DNA of 64,000 nucleotides from Bordetella genomosp. 5 (lineage in GTDB: Bacteria; Pseudomonadota; Gammaproteobacteria; Burkholderiales; Burkholderiaceae_B), in the NCBI RefSeq assembly GCF_002261475.1, contig NZ_NEVN01000002.1, positions 372,001 through 436,000 of the forward strand, given 5' to 3'. Each line of letters begins with the position of its first letter. Position 1 is the first letter of the stretch. A program made the translations under genes and the position numbers. Positions 46,571-53,995 of this stretch are shown here, piece by piece. The notes under the pieces are model-generated. The model saw only the letters and a list, made by a program, of their open reading frames with translations. It did no database searches and had not been told where the DNA came from.

Positions 46571-47146
46571 GTGAACGTGACCTTGAAAGAAATCTACGGT
46601 CCCTGGGAGTCAGGCTGGGCACTGGATAAACATGTGCTATCCAGCACCTATCTTGGAGATAACGAGTGGGGACATCCTCAGTTCGATACGCAGCGTTCGC
46701 AAGTAGGGGAGGCTTCTTTCCAATTGAAGTATCGTTCAGACTGGAGCCAAGTCGCGCCGCTGGCCCAAGCGTTGGCCACACATCTTTTCCCGAAACTTGG
46801 CAATGTTGGTTTCATCGTTCCGATGCCTGCCTCGAAGGCCCGGCCGCGTCAGCCGGTAACAGAAGTTGCGCGCGTGCTGGGAGAGTTGGTACAAAGACCT
46901 GTGTTCGAATCACTCGTTAAGGCCCCTGGTGGCCCAGCACTGAAGGATCTGCCGACAAGGGAGGCGAAGCTCGAAGCACTCGCCGAACGCATCAGTGTGG
47001 TGGATGTCATTGCTGACGGGCGGTGGAACGTGCTTCTAGTGGACGACTTATACGACTCGGGCGCTTCGATGGAAGCGGCCTGCAATGCGCTACGTGGGTA
47101 CAGAAAAGTCAATAAAATATATGCTGCCGCCTTGACTTGGAAATAG
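46571..47146 (+). CDS. ComF-like phosphoribosyltransferase
   Basis: The 191-residue protein (GTG start, AGGAG upstream) has a type I phosphoribosyltransferase fold: the PRPP-binding loop LLVDDLYDSGAS at 155-166 is intact, with the preceding strand FIVPMPASKARPRQPV (82-96) and helix as in ComF-like proteins. The N-terminal 50 residues (LKEIYGPWESGWALDKHVLSS) are the kind of segment seen in predicted PRTases of defence islands. It lies five bases before a SLOG-like gene, so the two probably work together. Substrate and reaction direction are unknown. Confidence 0.75.
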   Translation: MNVTLKEIYGPWESGWALDKHVLSSTYLGDNEWGHPQFDTQRSQVGEASFQLKYRSDWSQVAPLAQALATHLFPKLGNVGFIVPMPASKARPRQPVTEVARVLGELVQRPVFESLVKAPGGPALKDLPTREAKLEALAERISVVDVIADGRWNVLLVDDLYDSGASMEAACNALRGYRKVNKIYAAALTWK

Positions 47147-47150
47147 ATTG

Positions 47151-47717
47151 ATGACAACCAAAGTTTTTATCGCGGGTTCGATGGGTATTAAAAACCTCGA
47201 TCCCGAGGTGCGAAAACGCATTGACAACATTATCGAGCAAGACTTCGAGGTCATCGTTGGCGATGCTGATGGCGCGGACACCTCCGTGCAATACTATTTG
47301 CTTGATCATGGAGGTGACCGCGCGACCGTTTTCTGTAGCGGGCAGACACCTCGCAACAACGTAGGGGGGTGGCCCGTGGAACAGGTCATGACTAAACATG
47401 CCGAAGGTTCTCGGGCATTCTTTACTGCTAAAGACCTGCGCATGGCTGAAGTGGCAGACTACGGTCTAATGATTTGGGACGCGAAGAGCACGGGTACTCT
47501 CAGCAATGTCATCGAATTGCTGTTTCGGAATAAGAAGGCGGTGGTATTCGTGAACAAAGCAAGGACTTTTTGCAATGTGGGTACAGTCGAGCAGTTGGAA
47601 GATCTGTTAAGTTTCATGTCCGAGCACGCCAAGAAGAAAGCTGACCAGAAAATTGGCCTTTTGAATCGGATTGAGTCGCTGAAGAGCGAAAAGGCTCAAA
47701 CACGAATGTTCGCGTAG
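47151..47717 (+). CDS. SLOG-superfamily nucleotide-binding protein (YspA/DprA-like)
   Basis: The 188-residue protein has a Rossmann-type SLOG fold: FIAGSMGIKNL at the N-terminus, the glycine-rich VIVGDADGADTSVQYYLLDHG (about 35-54) and a later DYGLMIWDAKSTGTLSNVIEL strand-loop (104-124). SLOG proteins bind or cleave nucleotides (DprA, LOG, YpsA and CBASS-type sensors). There is a charged, lysine-rich C-terminal helix. It follows the ComF-like PRTase gene by four bases (TTG between stop and ATG), so it is cotranscribed. No separate toxin is visible. Confidence 0.75.
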   Translation: MTTKVFIAGSMGIKNLDPEVRKRIDNIIEQDFEVIVGDADGADTSVQYYLLDHGGDRATVFCSGQTPRNNVGGWPVEQVMTKHAEGSRAFFTAKDLRMAEVADYGLMIWDAKSTGTLSNVIELLFRNKKAVVFVNKARTFCNVGTVEQLEDLLSFMSEHAKKKADQKIGLLNRIESLKSEKAQTRMFA

Positions 47718-47800
47718 GCGCCTGATCAGTCAAGCAAAGTCCTGTTGGTTAGCATCAGACTATCGAGCACGATAAGACGCTTAGCCAAAGGACTCGTCTT

Positions 47801-48766
47801 TTACAGCAGAGAGGGCACTTTGCGCTCCGGCCGAATGTATCGCGCCAAGGTGGCCATCGAACGATGGCCTGTCTGTTGCTGAATTTGAAAGGACGGTAAG
47901 CCAGCCATTGCAGCCACGGTTACGTACCCTGCTCGCAGGCTGTGGCCGGCCACGAGACTTGCATTGCCACCAGCGCGTCGGTATGCCGCTTTGAGAATTA
48001 GCGCGACAGATTGTCCGGTAAGTGGTCGACTTCCCACGGTGTCGTGGCGAGTCACCCTTCGGAATACGTAACCGGAGTCTGTGTGGCTCGCTGCTTTCCA
48101 CTGATCTATTGCGGCAACGGGGCACCTGGGCCCTTTGGCGCGAGGGATAAAGACGGTTCGTCCTACCCCTTCCTGGTCTGTCTTGGAACGACGTAGCAAA
48201 ATCTCGATGCCTTCGTCTACTGCCGTGATGTCTTCATACCGAATGGCCACAAGTTCCGCGCGTCGGAACGCCCCCGCGAAGCCAATCAGTAGAAGTGCTC
48301 GGTCACGTGCGGCTCTCATCGGCTTCTGTTGGTCGACCAGGGCAAGCATTTCCAATAAATCATCTTTGACGATCGCCCGCACACGACGTTGGGTGATGTC
48401 CAAGGTTCTACGAATGCCTTGCATGGTCTGCCGCACGCTGACATGGACGGCGGGAGACGTCAGGTTTTGATCTTGATGGGCACGGTGGATGCCGATCAGT
48501 CTTCGCTCTATCGTCGCTACGGCCAAAGTTGCCGCGAGATTGGCCAGGTATGCGCAAAGTTGTTGTGGCGTCGCCGGCAGCTTTCCACCGTTCGCCAAAA
48601 AATGAGCGAGATCAGCCGCATATGCTTTCTTCGTCGCGGCCGATCGGGCAGCATCAATGTAATGCTCAGCCGTCATTGATGCGGCAGTACTCGCGGGAGC
48701 GTTTCGAGAAGGCTTGGACGCATTAGTCTTTGATGCCGTGGCGGCATTTCTGCTGGTGCTTTTCAT
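47801..48766 (-). CDS. Second tyrosine recombinase
   Basis: The 321-residue protein is a tyrosine recombinase distinct from the P4-type integrase: an Ala/Ser-rich N-terminus, a SAM-like core-binding domain (YAADLAHFLANGGKLPATPQQL) and a catalytic domain with AGAFRRAELVAIRYEDI (arginine), HSLRAGYVTVAA (HxxR) and TGHRSMATLARYIRP (histidine and tyrosine). All catalytic positions seem intact. It is transcribed towards the middle of the island; its start overlaps the upstream 158-residue gene by 44 bases. It may mark a nested element or a rearrangement enzyme. Confidence 0.88.
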   Translation of the reverse strand: MKSTSRNAATASKTNASKPSRNAPASTAASMTAEHYIDAARSAATKKAYAADLAHFLANGGKLPATPQQLCAYLANLAATLAVATIERRLIGIHRAHQDQNLTSPAVHVSVRQTMQGIRRTLDITQRRVRAIVKDDLLEMLALVDQQKPMRAARDRALLLIGFAGAFRRAELVAIRYEDITAVDEGIEILLRRSKTDQEGVGRTVFIPRAKGPRCPVAAIDQWKAASHTDSGYVFRRVTRHDTVGSRPLTGQSVALILKAAYRRAGGNASLVAGHSLRAGYVTVAAMAGLPSFQIQQQTGHRSMATLARYIRPERKVPSLL

Positions 48767-49199
48767 GGTCGGAATGGAGTCCTCGTGGAAACTGCACGAT
48801 TGACGTCGGGAAGCAGGGCGAAAGGGAGCCAGGCCATGGGGCGTAATCAGCCAGATGGGATCGACAAGCGATAGAGAGCTCGTGGATGTACAGGAGTACC
48901 TGCCCTAAATCGGCAAGCAGCGAGCCAACACTTGCGATGGACTGTCGTGACGAGGCAGTTTTGCCTGAATCATCCAGTGGGACGCAGGCAAGGAGAGCGC
49001 CAAGCCCCGCGATGCCTTTATGCAGGCAATCGAGCGTGAGGTCTAGTTGGGAGGCCAATGCCAGCAGGAGTTCAGGATCTGCCTCTGCGAAGTCGATACG
49101 ACGATCTGCAGTCTTTGGCAGCAAGCAGAGCATCGCGCAAAGGTCACGCAATGGGGCTCCGTGCGTGGCTGATTTACCAGAATTTTGGTTCGAGCCCAT
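48723..49199 (-). CDS. Hypothetical helical protein (158 aa) upstream of the recombinase
   Basis: From the ATG at 49199 (MGSNQNSGKSATHGAPLRDL), with AGAGGA nine bases upstream, the protein has a helical middle (ELLLALASQLDLTLDCLHKGIAGL) and Ser-rich parts. The end overlaps the recombinase start by 44 bases, suggesting coupling. The frame extends to 49262. I do not recognise the family. Confidence 0.5.
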   Translation of the reverse strand: MGSNQNSGKSATHGAPLRDLCAMLCLLPKTADRRIDFAEADPELLLALASQLDLTLDCLHKGIAGLGALLACVPLDDSGKTASSRQSIASVGSLLADLGQVLLYIHELSIACRSHLADYAPWPGSLSPCFPTSIVQFPRGLHSDHEKHQQKCRHGIKD

Positions 49200-49201
49200 G
49201 T

Positions 49202-49516
49202 TCAATATTCCTCTGGTAGTAGGAGCGTCGTAGCGGACCTGTCGGCCTCGGTGATGATCCATAGCCGCTGACCCGCTACTTCATACGAGGATATGACGCG
49301 GTTGCCATGTATAGCCGCTGCCTCGTTAGCCAGGGCATCCTCCGTTGGCACATCGCCCCAATCGCCTGACCGGTGACGCGATAGCATCTGGAATGGGTTC
49401 AGGTTCGCGCGCTGCAATAGGTTCAATGCGCCCGGAGTTGTCACGACTTGACCAAGTTGAATGGGTAGGCCGCGGCGCTGCGTAGTTGAGGAAGTGTCAC
49501 AGTGAGGTGCTTGCAT
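49202..49516 (-). CDS. Plasmid/ICE-type conserved protein (RHxxGDWG family, 104 aa)
   Basis: The 104-residue product contains GQVVTTPGALNLLQ, the LSRHRSGDWGDV motif and the SSYEVAGQRLWIITEADRSATTLLLPEEY tail. This pattern belongs to a small protein family common on plasmids and integrative elements and often (mis)annotated as a type I restriction or plasmid-related protein. Its function is not known. The ATG at 49516 is preferred over the upstream open frame, which runs through the secreted-protein gene. Confidence 0.72.
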   Translation of the reverse strand: MQAPHCDTSSTTQRRGLPIQLGQVVTTPGALNLLQRANLNPFQMLSRHRSGDWGDVPTEDALANEAAAIHGNRVISSYEVAGQRLWIITEADRSATTLLLPEEY

Positions 49517-49620
49517 GGGCTTTCGCTCTGGATTGGCAAGAAAAAGTTGAGTACCAGAAATGCAAAAGAGCCAAGGTGTGTGGCCTTGGCTCCCGCAGAG
49601 GATGCTGCTAGTCGAGAGGG

Positions 49621-49986
49621 TTACTTCTGGCTGTACTTGCCTGCCATAGAACCGGCAGCGTTCATGCCGCAGTAGCTGTCGCATCCCTTCGTGGTCACTT
49701 GAACGGCGCGATTGGAGAAGTTCAACAGCACGACGCACTGGTCTGCCGGGTCTTCCGACGTCCAGGCAGCTCGGGTCCCGTCAATGGGACGAGCAAACAA
49801 CGGCTCGTCTTCTCCCAGGCTGCATGCATGGGCGCCCACATTGGTGTTAAAGGTGAACTGGACGCCTTGCTGGGATTCTTTGACGATTAGCTCGCCGCCT
49901 TGTTTGATGTATTTGCCCGCGACTCCTGCCAGGGCGGCGGGACTGGTGAGAGCTAAAAGTACTGCCAACGCGTACGAACGCATCAT
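49621..49986 (-). CDS. Secreted/periplasmic small protein (121 aa)
   Basis: A signal peptide (MMRSYALAVLLALTSPAALA) is followed by a compact domain, GVAGKYIKQGGELIVKES... with six cysteines in the C-terminal part (HAC, DQC, GCDSYCG). The layout, strand-rich with CDSYCGMNAAGSMAGKY, recalls small periplasmic lysozyme-inhibitor-like or related proteins; that resemblance is weak. It may protect the host or the element at the cell surface. Confidence 0.65.
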   Translation of the reverse strand: MMRSYALAVLLALTSPAALAGVAGKYIKQGGELIVKESQQGVQFTFNTNVGAHACSLGEDEPLFARPIDGTRAAWTSEDPADQCVVLLNFSNRAVQVTTKGCDSYCGMNAAGSMAGKYSQK

Positions 49987-50029
49987 GAATTCCTTAAAGA
50001 GTAGGACTGAAAACAGAACGGGCGTTTAG

Positions 50030-50509
50030 CTAGCGGCCGGGCATGACGAATTCTTCCTCGGGCCCTCTGAGTAGTCGCCAGCCCTGTTCGGACTGGATCA
50101 GCAGTACTGCGCCTCGCAGGACCGTTTGTCGCGTTTGCGGGTTCACAGCGCCTGCCATGCCTGCAACGACATTTCCCATCTCACCCATGCAAGGCTTGTT
50201 GCGAGGGTCATCGACGAATCCGCGAACGCTGGCGTAAGTACTGCGGGCGAAGTCTTCTCGGATCGTCAGGGTGGCTTCGTAATCGAGTTGGTACTTGTCG
50301 CCCCGCTGGACGCTGTCGATCTTCCTGGCGTTCGAAATGGTCCACAAAGGGCAGCCAGAGAATCGACCTTCAAGGAAGTTCTTGGCTTCCGCATTGCCTG
50401 GTGCCGCCGCACCGCAGCCTGCCGTGAGAAGGGCTGCAAGTATTCCTGCGAGCGCGAGGGTCGCATTGCGTGCGCGGTGTCTGCTGAAAGTTTGTCGTTG
50501 GGTCTGCAT
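50030..50509 (-). CDS. Putative lipoprotein (159 aa)
   Basis: A long basic N-terminus (MQTQRQTFSRHRARNATLALAGILAALLTAGC) with a lipobox LTAGC marks a lipoprotein. The mature domain contains FLEGRFSGCPLWTISNARKIDSVQRGDKYQLDYEATL and WRLLRGPEEEFVMPG. It is transcribed away from the divergent XRE regulator, across the 17-bp inverted repeat at 50536-50588. No family name recognised. Confidence 0.68.
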   Translation of the reverse strand: MQTQRQTFSRHRARNATLALAGILAALLTAGCGAAAPGNAEAKNFLEGRFSGCPLWTISNARKIDSVQRGDKYQLDYEATLTIREDFARSTYASVRGFVDDPRNKPCMGEMGNVVAGMAGAVNPQTRQTVLRGAVLLIQSEQGWRLLRGPEEEFVMPGR

Positions 50510-50535
50510 ATCGGGGGGTTAAGAGTTTCGAAATA

Positions 50536-50588
50536 ACACTTTGAGTTTGGTTGCAGGGCTAAATGTACCAAAACCAAACTCAAAGTGT
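50536..50588. promoter_or_regulatory. 17-bp perfect inverted repeat, probable XRE operator
   Basis: ACACTTTGAGTTTGGTT (50536-50552) is repeated in inverted orientation as AACCAAACTCAAAGTGT (50572-50588), with 19 bases between. It occupies the space between the divergent lipoprotein and XRE-regulator genes, about 35 bases before the XRE start. This is the expected position for an autoregulatory operator. Confidence 0.75.
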
Positions 50589-50623
50589 GTGGAGTGGGGG
50601 GAAGGGATAAGAAAAACTGCGGC

Positions 50624-50851
50624 ATGTCTAACCCAACGCAAAAGTGTGATGCGCAGGCATTGTTTGCCGCGAATATGCGCCGCATCCGCAAAGAAAAGCA
50701 GCTAACTCAGGAGCAGGTGGCTGAAAGGGCGGGCCTGCATCCGAACTACGTGTCTTCTGTGGAGCGCGGGGAACGCAATCTATCGATCGCCAACATCGAA
50801 CGCATCGCGGCCGCACTCGATGTCACGATGGCGGAGCTGGTCACCCCCTAG
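50624..50851 (+). CDS. XRE-family transcriptional regulator (75 aa)
   Basis: The 75-residue protein is a single HTH_3 domain: ANMRRIRKEKQLTQEQVAERAGLHPNYVSSVERGERNLSIANIERIAAALDVTMAELV. It resembles C-protein-like or plasmid/ICE-borne XRE repressors. The ATG at 50624 lies after a long purine-rich leader. It is divergent from the lipoprotein gene across a 17-bp inverted repeat and convergent with the C39-like gene (stop codons two bases apart). Confidence 0.88.
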   Translation: MSNPTQKCDAQALFAANMRRIRKEKQLTQEQVAERAGLHPNYVSSVERGERNLSIANIERIAAALDVTMAELVTP

Positions 50852-50853
50852 CT

Positions 50854-51363
50854 CTACCTGCCGGCGGCGCTTTTCGTGGCCATGGGATGCACGCCGATGT
50901 ACCAGGCCGCGCCAAGCGGCTTGAGGTCAGTTCGGACATGCGCGGACGTCTCGACCCAGTATGCAGGGTCAATCACGTAGGCAATGGTGGTCTTTGGCGA
51001 GTGGCTCGCCGACGCACGGTGGAACAGTACGTGGCGGCCGATTTCCTTGTCGGGGTCGTAGTCCACCATCAGGAGGGCCAGATCCGGGAAATCCGCCAGC
51101 TTGCTTACCTCTTTGTAGACCGTTGCAACCCAGCCGTAGTGCGCCAAAAGCCCGGCAATCAGATCTTCGGTGATCCAGTAGGGACCATGCGCGGGATGCT
51201 TGAACCGGTTCACTGCGAGCTCGCGGATCTCTGCAAGCGGCTTCCCTGTGATGCTCGCGATGCACGCGAAGGCACAATCGAAGTCGCCGTTCTGCGCGAC
51301 GCGAGCGAAGGCGGGCTGGAAGCCCTCTGCGGTCGAGGTTACGGTGCTGGGTATGTTGGGCAT
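50854..51363 (-). CDS. C39-like cysteine peptidase homologue
   Basis: The 169-residue protein has the papain-like C39 pattern: the cysteine in NGDFDCAFACIASITGKPLAEI, a histidine in IGRHVLFHR and an aspartate in AYVIDPAYW, in the right order for a Cys-His-Asp triad. There is no leader-peptidase ABC transporter beside it. The start MPNIPSTVTS at 51363 follows AAGGAAT by eight bases; a start at 51393 is possible. It is the last gene before attR. Confidence 0.68.
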   Translation of the reverse strand: MPNIPSTVTSTAEGFQPAFARVAQNGDFDCAFACIASITGKPLAEIRELAVNRFKHPAHGPYWITEDLIAGLLAHYGWVATVYKEVSKLADFPDLALLMVDYDPDKEIGRHVLFHRASASHSPKTTIAYVIDPAYWVETSAHVRTDLKPLGAAWYIGVHPMATKSAAGR

Positions 51364-51393
51364 GACATATTCCTTCGTTTCAGGTGCGCGCAA

Positions 51394-51732
51394 CGAAGCC
51401 GCCCAGGGACATCAGGGGCACTCAATGGACAAACGGGTAGAGGCGGAAAGTGCAGATCGCCGTTGAGGCAGTCGTCTTTCTGGCAGCGTTGCGGCGCAGG
51501 TTGAGGGGCGCGCCGAGGGCTAAGCTCTGGCGTGCTAAAACCAGCTTAGGGGTGACTGCCGTGTCGGATCAACAACAAAATAACTTTGGCAGTTGGCAAG
51601 TAGAGGGCGGGGTTGTCTTGAAGAAGCCGGCCCTGTAACGGGTTGCTCTGGCAACGAAGAAGCGGCCAGACCACCAAATTTGAGTATGTTTTTGAGTAGG
51701 TTTTGCCGATAAGCGGAGAAATTTACCTATGT
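51394..51732. other. Right end of the island before attR
   Basis: A short plus-strand frame (51450-51638) ending VSDQQQNNFGSWQVEGG has no features that would support it and is not called. The stretch holds the arm-like repeats at 51679-51704 and runs into attR. Confidence 0.45.
51679..51704 (+). repeat. Integrase arm-like repeats, right end
   Basis: TTTGAGTATGTTTTT (51679-51693) runs into GAGTAGGTTTT. The first 15 bases are identical to 35351-35365 in the same orientation, and the second repeat resembles 35339-35349. The pairing of such repeats at both ends supports the element boundaries. Confidence 0.7.
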
Positions 51733-51762
51733 AGTTCGAGTTTCGCCGTCGCACCAAGAATT
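51733..51762 (+). repeat. attR: decayed copy of the tRNA-Leu 3' end
   Basis: This 30-base segment matches attL (35204-35234) except for T instead of C after GTTCGAGT and loss of one G before GCACCAAG. The missing base would break the acceptor stem, so the copy is not a functional tRNA end. Confidence 0.82.
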
Positions 51763-51789
51763 CGATGGTTCCTCCCATCAAACAAAAAA

Positions 51790-51818
51790 CCCGCATCTCG
51801 CAAGAGTGCGGGTTTTTT
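51790..51818. terminator. Bidirectional terminator after attR
   Basis: Stem CCCGCATCTC / GAGTGCGGG (one mismatch) around GCAA, with TTTTTT on the plus side and an A-run on the other (T-run on the minus strand). It can serve both the ancestral tRNA-Leu transcript and the alcohol dehydrogenase gene that ends at 51864. Confidence 0.85.
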
Positions 51819-51863
51819 GTCGTCTGCGGCCGGCCCGTGCGCGACGCCACCGCGCCTCGTGAT

Positions 51864-52988
51864 TTACGCCACGGTGTCGAGCAGCGCGCGCAGCGACGCC
51901 CTATCGAGCGGGCGCGGGTTGGTCGGCAGGGAGTGGTCGGCGAGGGCGCCGTCCACGATGTGCTCGAACATGTCTGGCGTCACGCCCAGCGAGGAGAGTG
52001 TCGACGGGACGCCGAGCCGGTTGTTCAGATCGCGCACCGCGTCGGCAAGCGAGGCAGACGGGGCCAGGTCACAGGCTCGGCGGATGCGGTCGAACTTCTC
52101 TTCGCAGGCGGGCGCGTTGAATTCGAGCACGCTGGGCAAGAGGACGGCATTCAGTGTGCCGTGATGCAGGTTGAGCGCCTGCAGTGCCCCGAGGGGATGG
52201 GACAGCGCATGAACGGCGCCGAGCCCTTTCTGAAAGGCCAGGCCGCCCTGGATGCCGGCCATCATCATCTCCGAGCGCGCTTCGATATCGGCGCCCGTGT
52301 TGGAGGCGCGCTCGATCCAGCGCCACGCGCGGGCCAGTCCATCGAGCGCAATCGCATCGGCCGGCGGATTGAATTTGGGCGAGAGGAAGGTCTCGATGCA
52401 GTGGGTGAGGGCATCCATCCCGGTACCGACTGTCAACGCGCGCGGGAGCCCGAGGGTGAGCTCGGGGTCGCACACGGCAAGCCGGGGCAGGAGGTGTTCG
52501 CTCGCCAACAGCAGCTTGCGCCCGTCGCGCAGGATGATGAGCGCGCCGCGTCCCACTTCGCTGCCGGTACCCGCTGTCGTGGGCACCGCCACGATCGGAA
52601 CGGTCGGGCCGATCTTTTTCGACGCGCCCATGCCCGCGTACTGAGCGAGGTCGCCTGAATGCGACAGCGCCACGGCGACGCCCTTCGCCAGGTCCAGCGG
52701 CGAGCCGCCGCCCAGCGCGAGGATGCCGTCGCAGTTGCCCTTTCTGTACGCCGCCACCGCCTCGTGCACCGCCTGCTCGGTGGGGTTGGGCGGGGTATCG
52801 CAGAAGCAGGCGAGCGCCGCCTGGGAGCTCAGGCCGCCAACGACGCGTTCGTGGATTCCCGCTGCGACGATCCCTGCGTCCGTCACGAGCAGGGGGCGCG
52901 TGATGCCGATCTGGTCCAGATGGGGCTGGAGCGCTTTGGAGGAGCCGCGTTCGAAAAGAATGCGGGTCATGTAGAGAATGTCTGCCAT
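51864..52988 (-). CDS. Iron-containing alcohol dehydrogenase / maleylacetate-reductase-like
   Basis: The 374-residue protein belongs to the group III (Fe-ADH) family. The nucleotide-binding ALGGGSPLDLAKGVAV is present, the NAD-binding VPTTAGTGSEVGRGALI follows, and the metal-ligand region includes GTGMDALTHCIETFLSPKFNPPADAIALDG and FQKGLGAVHALSHPLGAL. The family includes maleylacetate reductases and various alcohol dehydrogenases, and the substrate is not assigned. It starts 21 bases after the desaturase-like gene in the same direction, as the last gene of the rubredoxin cluster. Confidence 0.9.
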   Translation of the reverse strand: MADILYMTRILFERGSSKALQPHLDQIGITRPLLVTDAGIVAAGIHERVVGGLSSQAALACFCDTPPNPTEQAVHEAVAAYRKGNCDGILALGGGSPLDLAKGVAVALSHSGDLAQYAGMGASKKIGPTVPIVAVPTTAGTGSEVGRGALIILRDGRKLLLASEHLLPRLAVCDPELTLGLPRALTVGTGMDALTHCIETFLSPKFNPPADAIALDGLARAWRWIERASNTGADIEARSEMMMAGIQGGLAFQKGLGAVHALSHPLGALQALNLHHGTLNAVLLPSVLEFNAPACEEKFDRIRRACDLAPSASLADAVRDLNNRLGVPSTLSSLGVTPDMFEHIVDGALADHSLPTNPRPLDRASLRALLDTVA

Positions 52989-53008
52989 GGGTCGGGCTCT
53001 CGTGAGGG

Positions 53009-53962
53009 TTATGCCGTGGTGCCGACGCCGTGTTCGGCGCGCGAGCCTTCGCGCAGGCTGCGCACGACGACGCCCGTCGTTTTGATGTAGCCGTGTCCGA
53101 TGTGCTTGATGTGCTCTTTGGTATGCGTGTGAAGCTGGGGCAGTGCGTGGAACGGAACGGCCGGATACGCGTGATGCTCGGCGTGATAGGGCATGTTCCA
53201 GGCGAAGAAATGAACGAACGTGTTGGTGAACGTGGTGCGGGTGTTGTGCAGCATGTTGGACGTGTTGTCGCAGCCCGTGTGCTCCGCCAATTGGTAAGGA
53301 CGCAGGAACCATTGGCCGATGATCACCGGCAGCACCCACAGCCACAGCAGCAGGGTCGAGGCGGCGGCCACCGACGCGGCGATGAGCGCCGCATAGGCGA
53401 GCAGATACAGGCGCGCCTCGCGCACGATGAGGGGTTTCTTGTCCTCGGGGACCCACGGTGCGGTGACGTCGCCGAGCAGGCCGTGGCGCAGCAGAAGCTT
53501 GACCCGGTTGATCCAGATCGGCAGACCGCTCCAGAACAGGATGACGCTGACGCGCCCGCTCGGCACGGCCAGCTGCAGCTCCGGATCCCGCTCTTTGTCC
53601 TGCGTGTACCGGTGGTGGTCCCAATGGAACGCCCGGTAGTACTCGTAGGGCAGCAGAATGACCAGGCCGGAGAGGTGCCCGACCAGGTAGTTCAGAGGCC
53701 GCGAGCGGAAGGCGGTGTGGTGCGCGGTCTCGTGCTCCGCGTTGAACAGAAACGCGAGCAGGTAGCCTTGCAGGACGACGAGAGGGATCGCCCACAGCGT
53801 GTCGCGCAGATTCCATAGCAGGGCCCCGGTGATCGCGATGGCGCCGAAGTGGCCGATCGCGCGCCGGATGCCCGCGCCATTGGTGCGTACCGACAGGGCT
53901 TTCAGTACATCCGCTCTCAATCGTGGGCTCGGGCGTGCGGTGTCGCTGGTGGTTGTGCTCAT
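53009..53962 (-). CDS. Fatty-acid-desaturase-like di-iron membrane enzyme
   Basis: The 317-residue integral membrane protein has the three histidine boxes of the desaturase/hydroxylase superfamily: HETAHH (about 77-82), HWDHHRYTQ (about 113-121) and NMPYHAEHHAYP (about 255-266). Membrane segments are seen near 40-75, 95-110 and 185-215. The neighbouring rubredoxin and rubredoxin reductase provide a plausible electron route. It is not AlkB: the third and fourth alkane-hydroxylase boxes are absent. Desaturation or hydroxylation of an acyl or ring substrate are both possible. Confidence 0.85.
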   Translation of the reverse strand: MSTTTSDTARPSPRLRADVLKALSVRTNGAGIRRAIGHFGAIAITGALLWNLRDTLWAIPLVVLQGYLLAFLFNAEHETAHHTAFRSRPLNYLVGHLSGLVILLPYEYYRAFHWDHHRYTQDKERDPELQLAVPSGRVSVILFWSGLPIWINRVKLLLRHGLLGDVTAPWVPEDKKPLIVREARLYLLAYAALIAASVAAASTLLLWLWVLPVIIGQWFLRPYQLAEHTGCDNTSNMLHNTRTTFTNTFVHFFAWNMPYHAEHHAYPAVPFHALPQLHTHTKEHIKHIGHGYIKTTGVVVRSLREGSRAEHGVGTTA

Positions 53963-53995
53963 GGGTGTCTCTGATAGTGGGGATAAGGCTCGTGA

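Larger units (their letters stand above)
35204..51762 (+). mobile_element. 16.5-kb integrative island at tRNA-Leu(GAG) carrying defence genes
   Basis: The island is bounded by the tRNA 3' end (attL) and a decayed copy of it (attR). It starts with a P4-type tyrosine integrase, an AlpA-like regulator and a P4-type primase/helicase, the usual core of satellite-phage-like or P4-like integrative elements. It has no capsid, portal or terminase genes and no conjugation genes, so it would depend on a helper for transfer. GC content looks clearly lower than that of the flanking chromosome. Cargo is a Kiwa pair, an ABC-3C-type operon, a PRTase/SLOG pair and accessory genes; a second tyrosine recombinase gene suggests an internal or composite structure. 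Confidence 0.85.

Noticed and set aside
53009-53962. Calling the di-iron enzyme an AlkB alkane hydroxylase because of the adjacent rubredoxin system
   Set aside because: The histidine boxes follow the fatty-acid desaturase pattern and the extra AlkB histidine box is missing.
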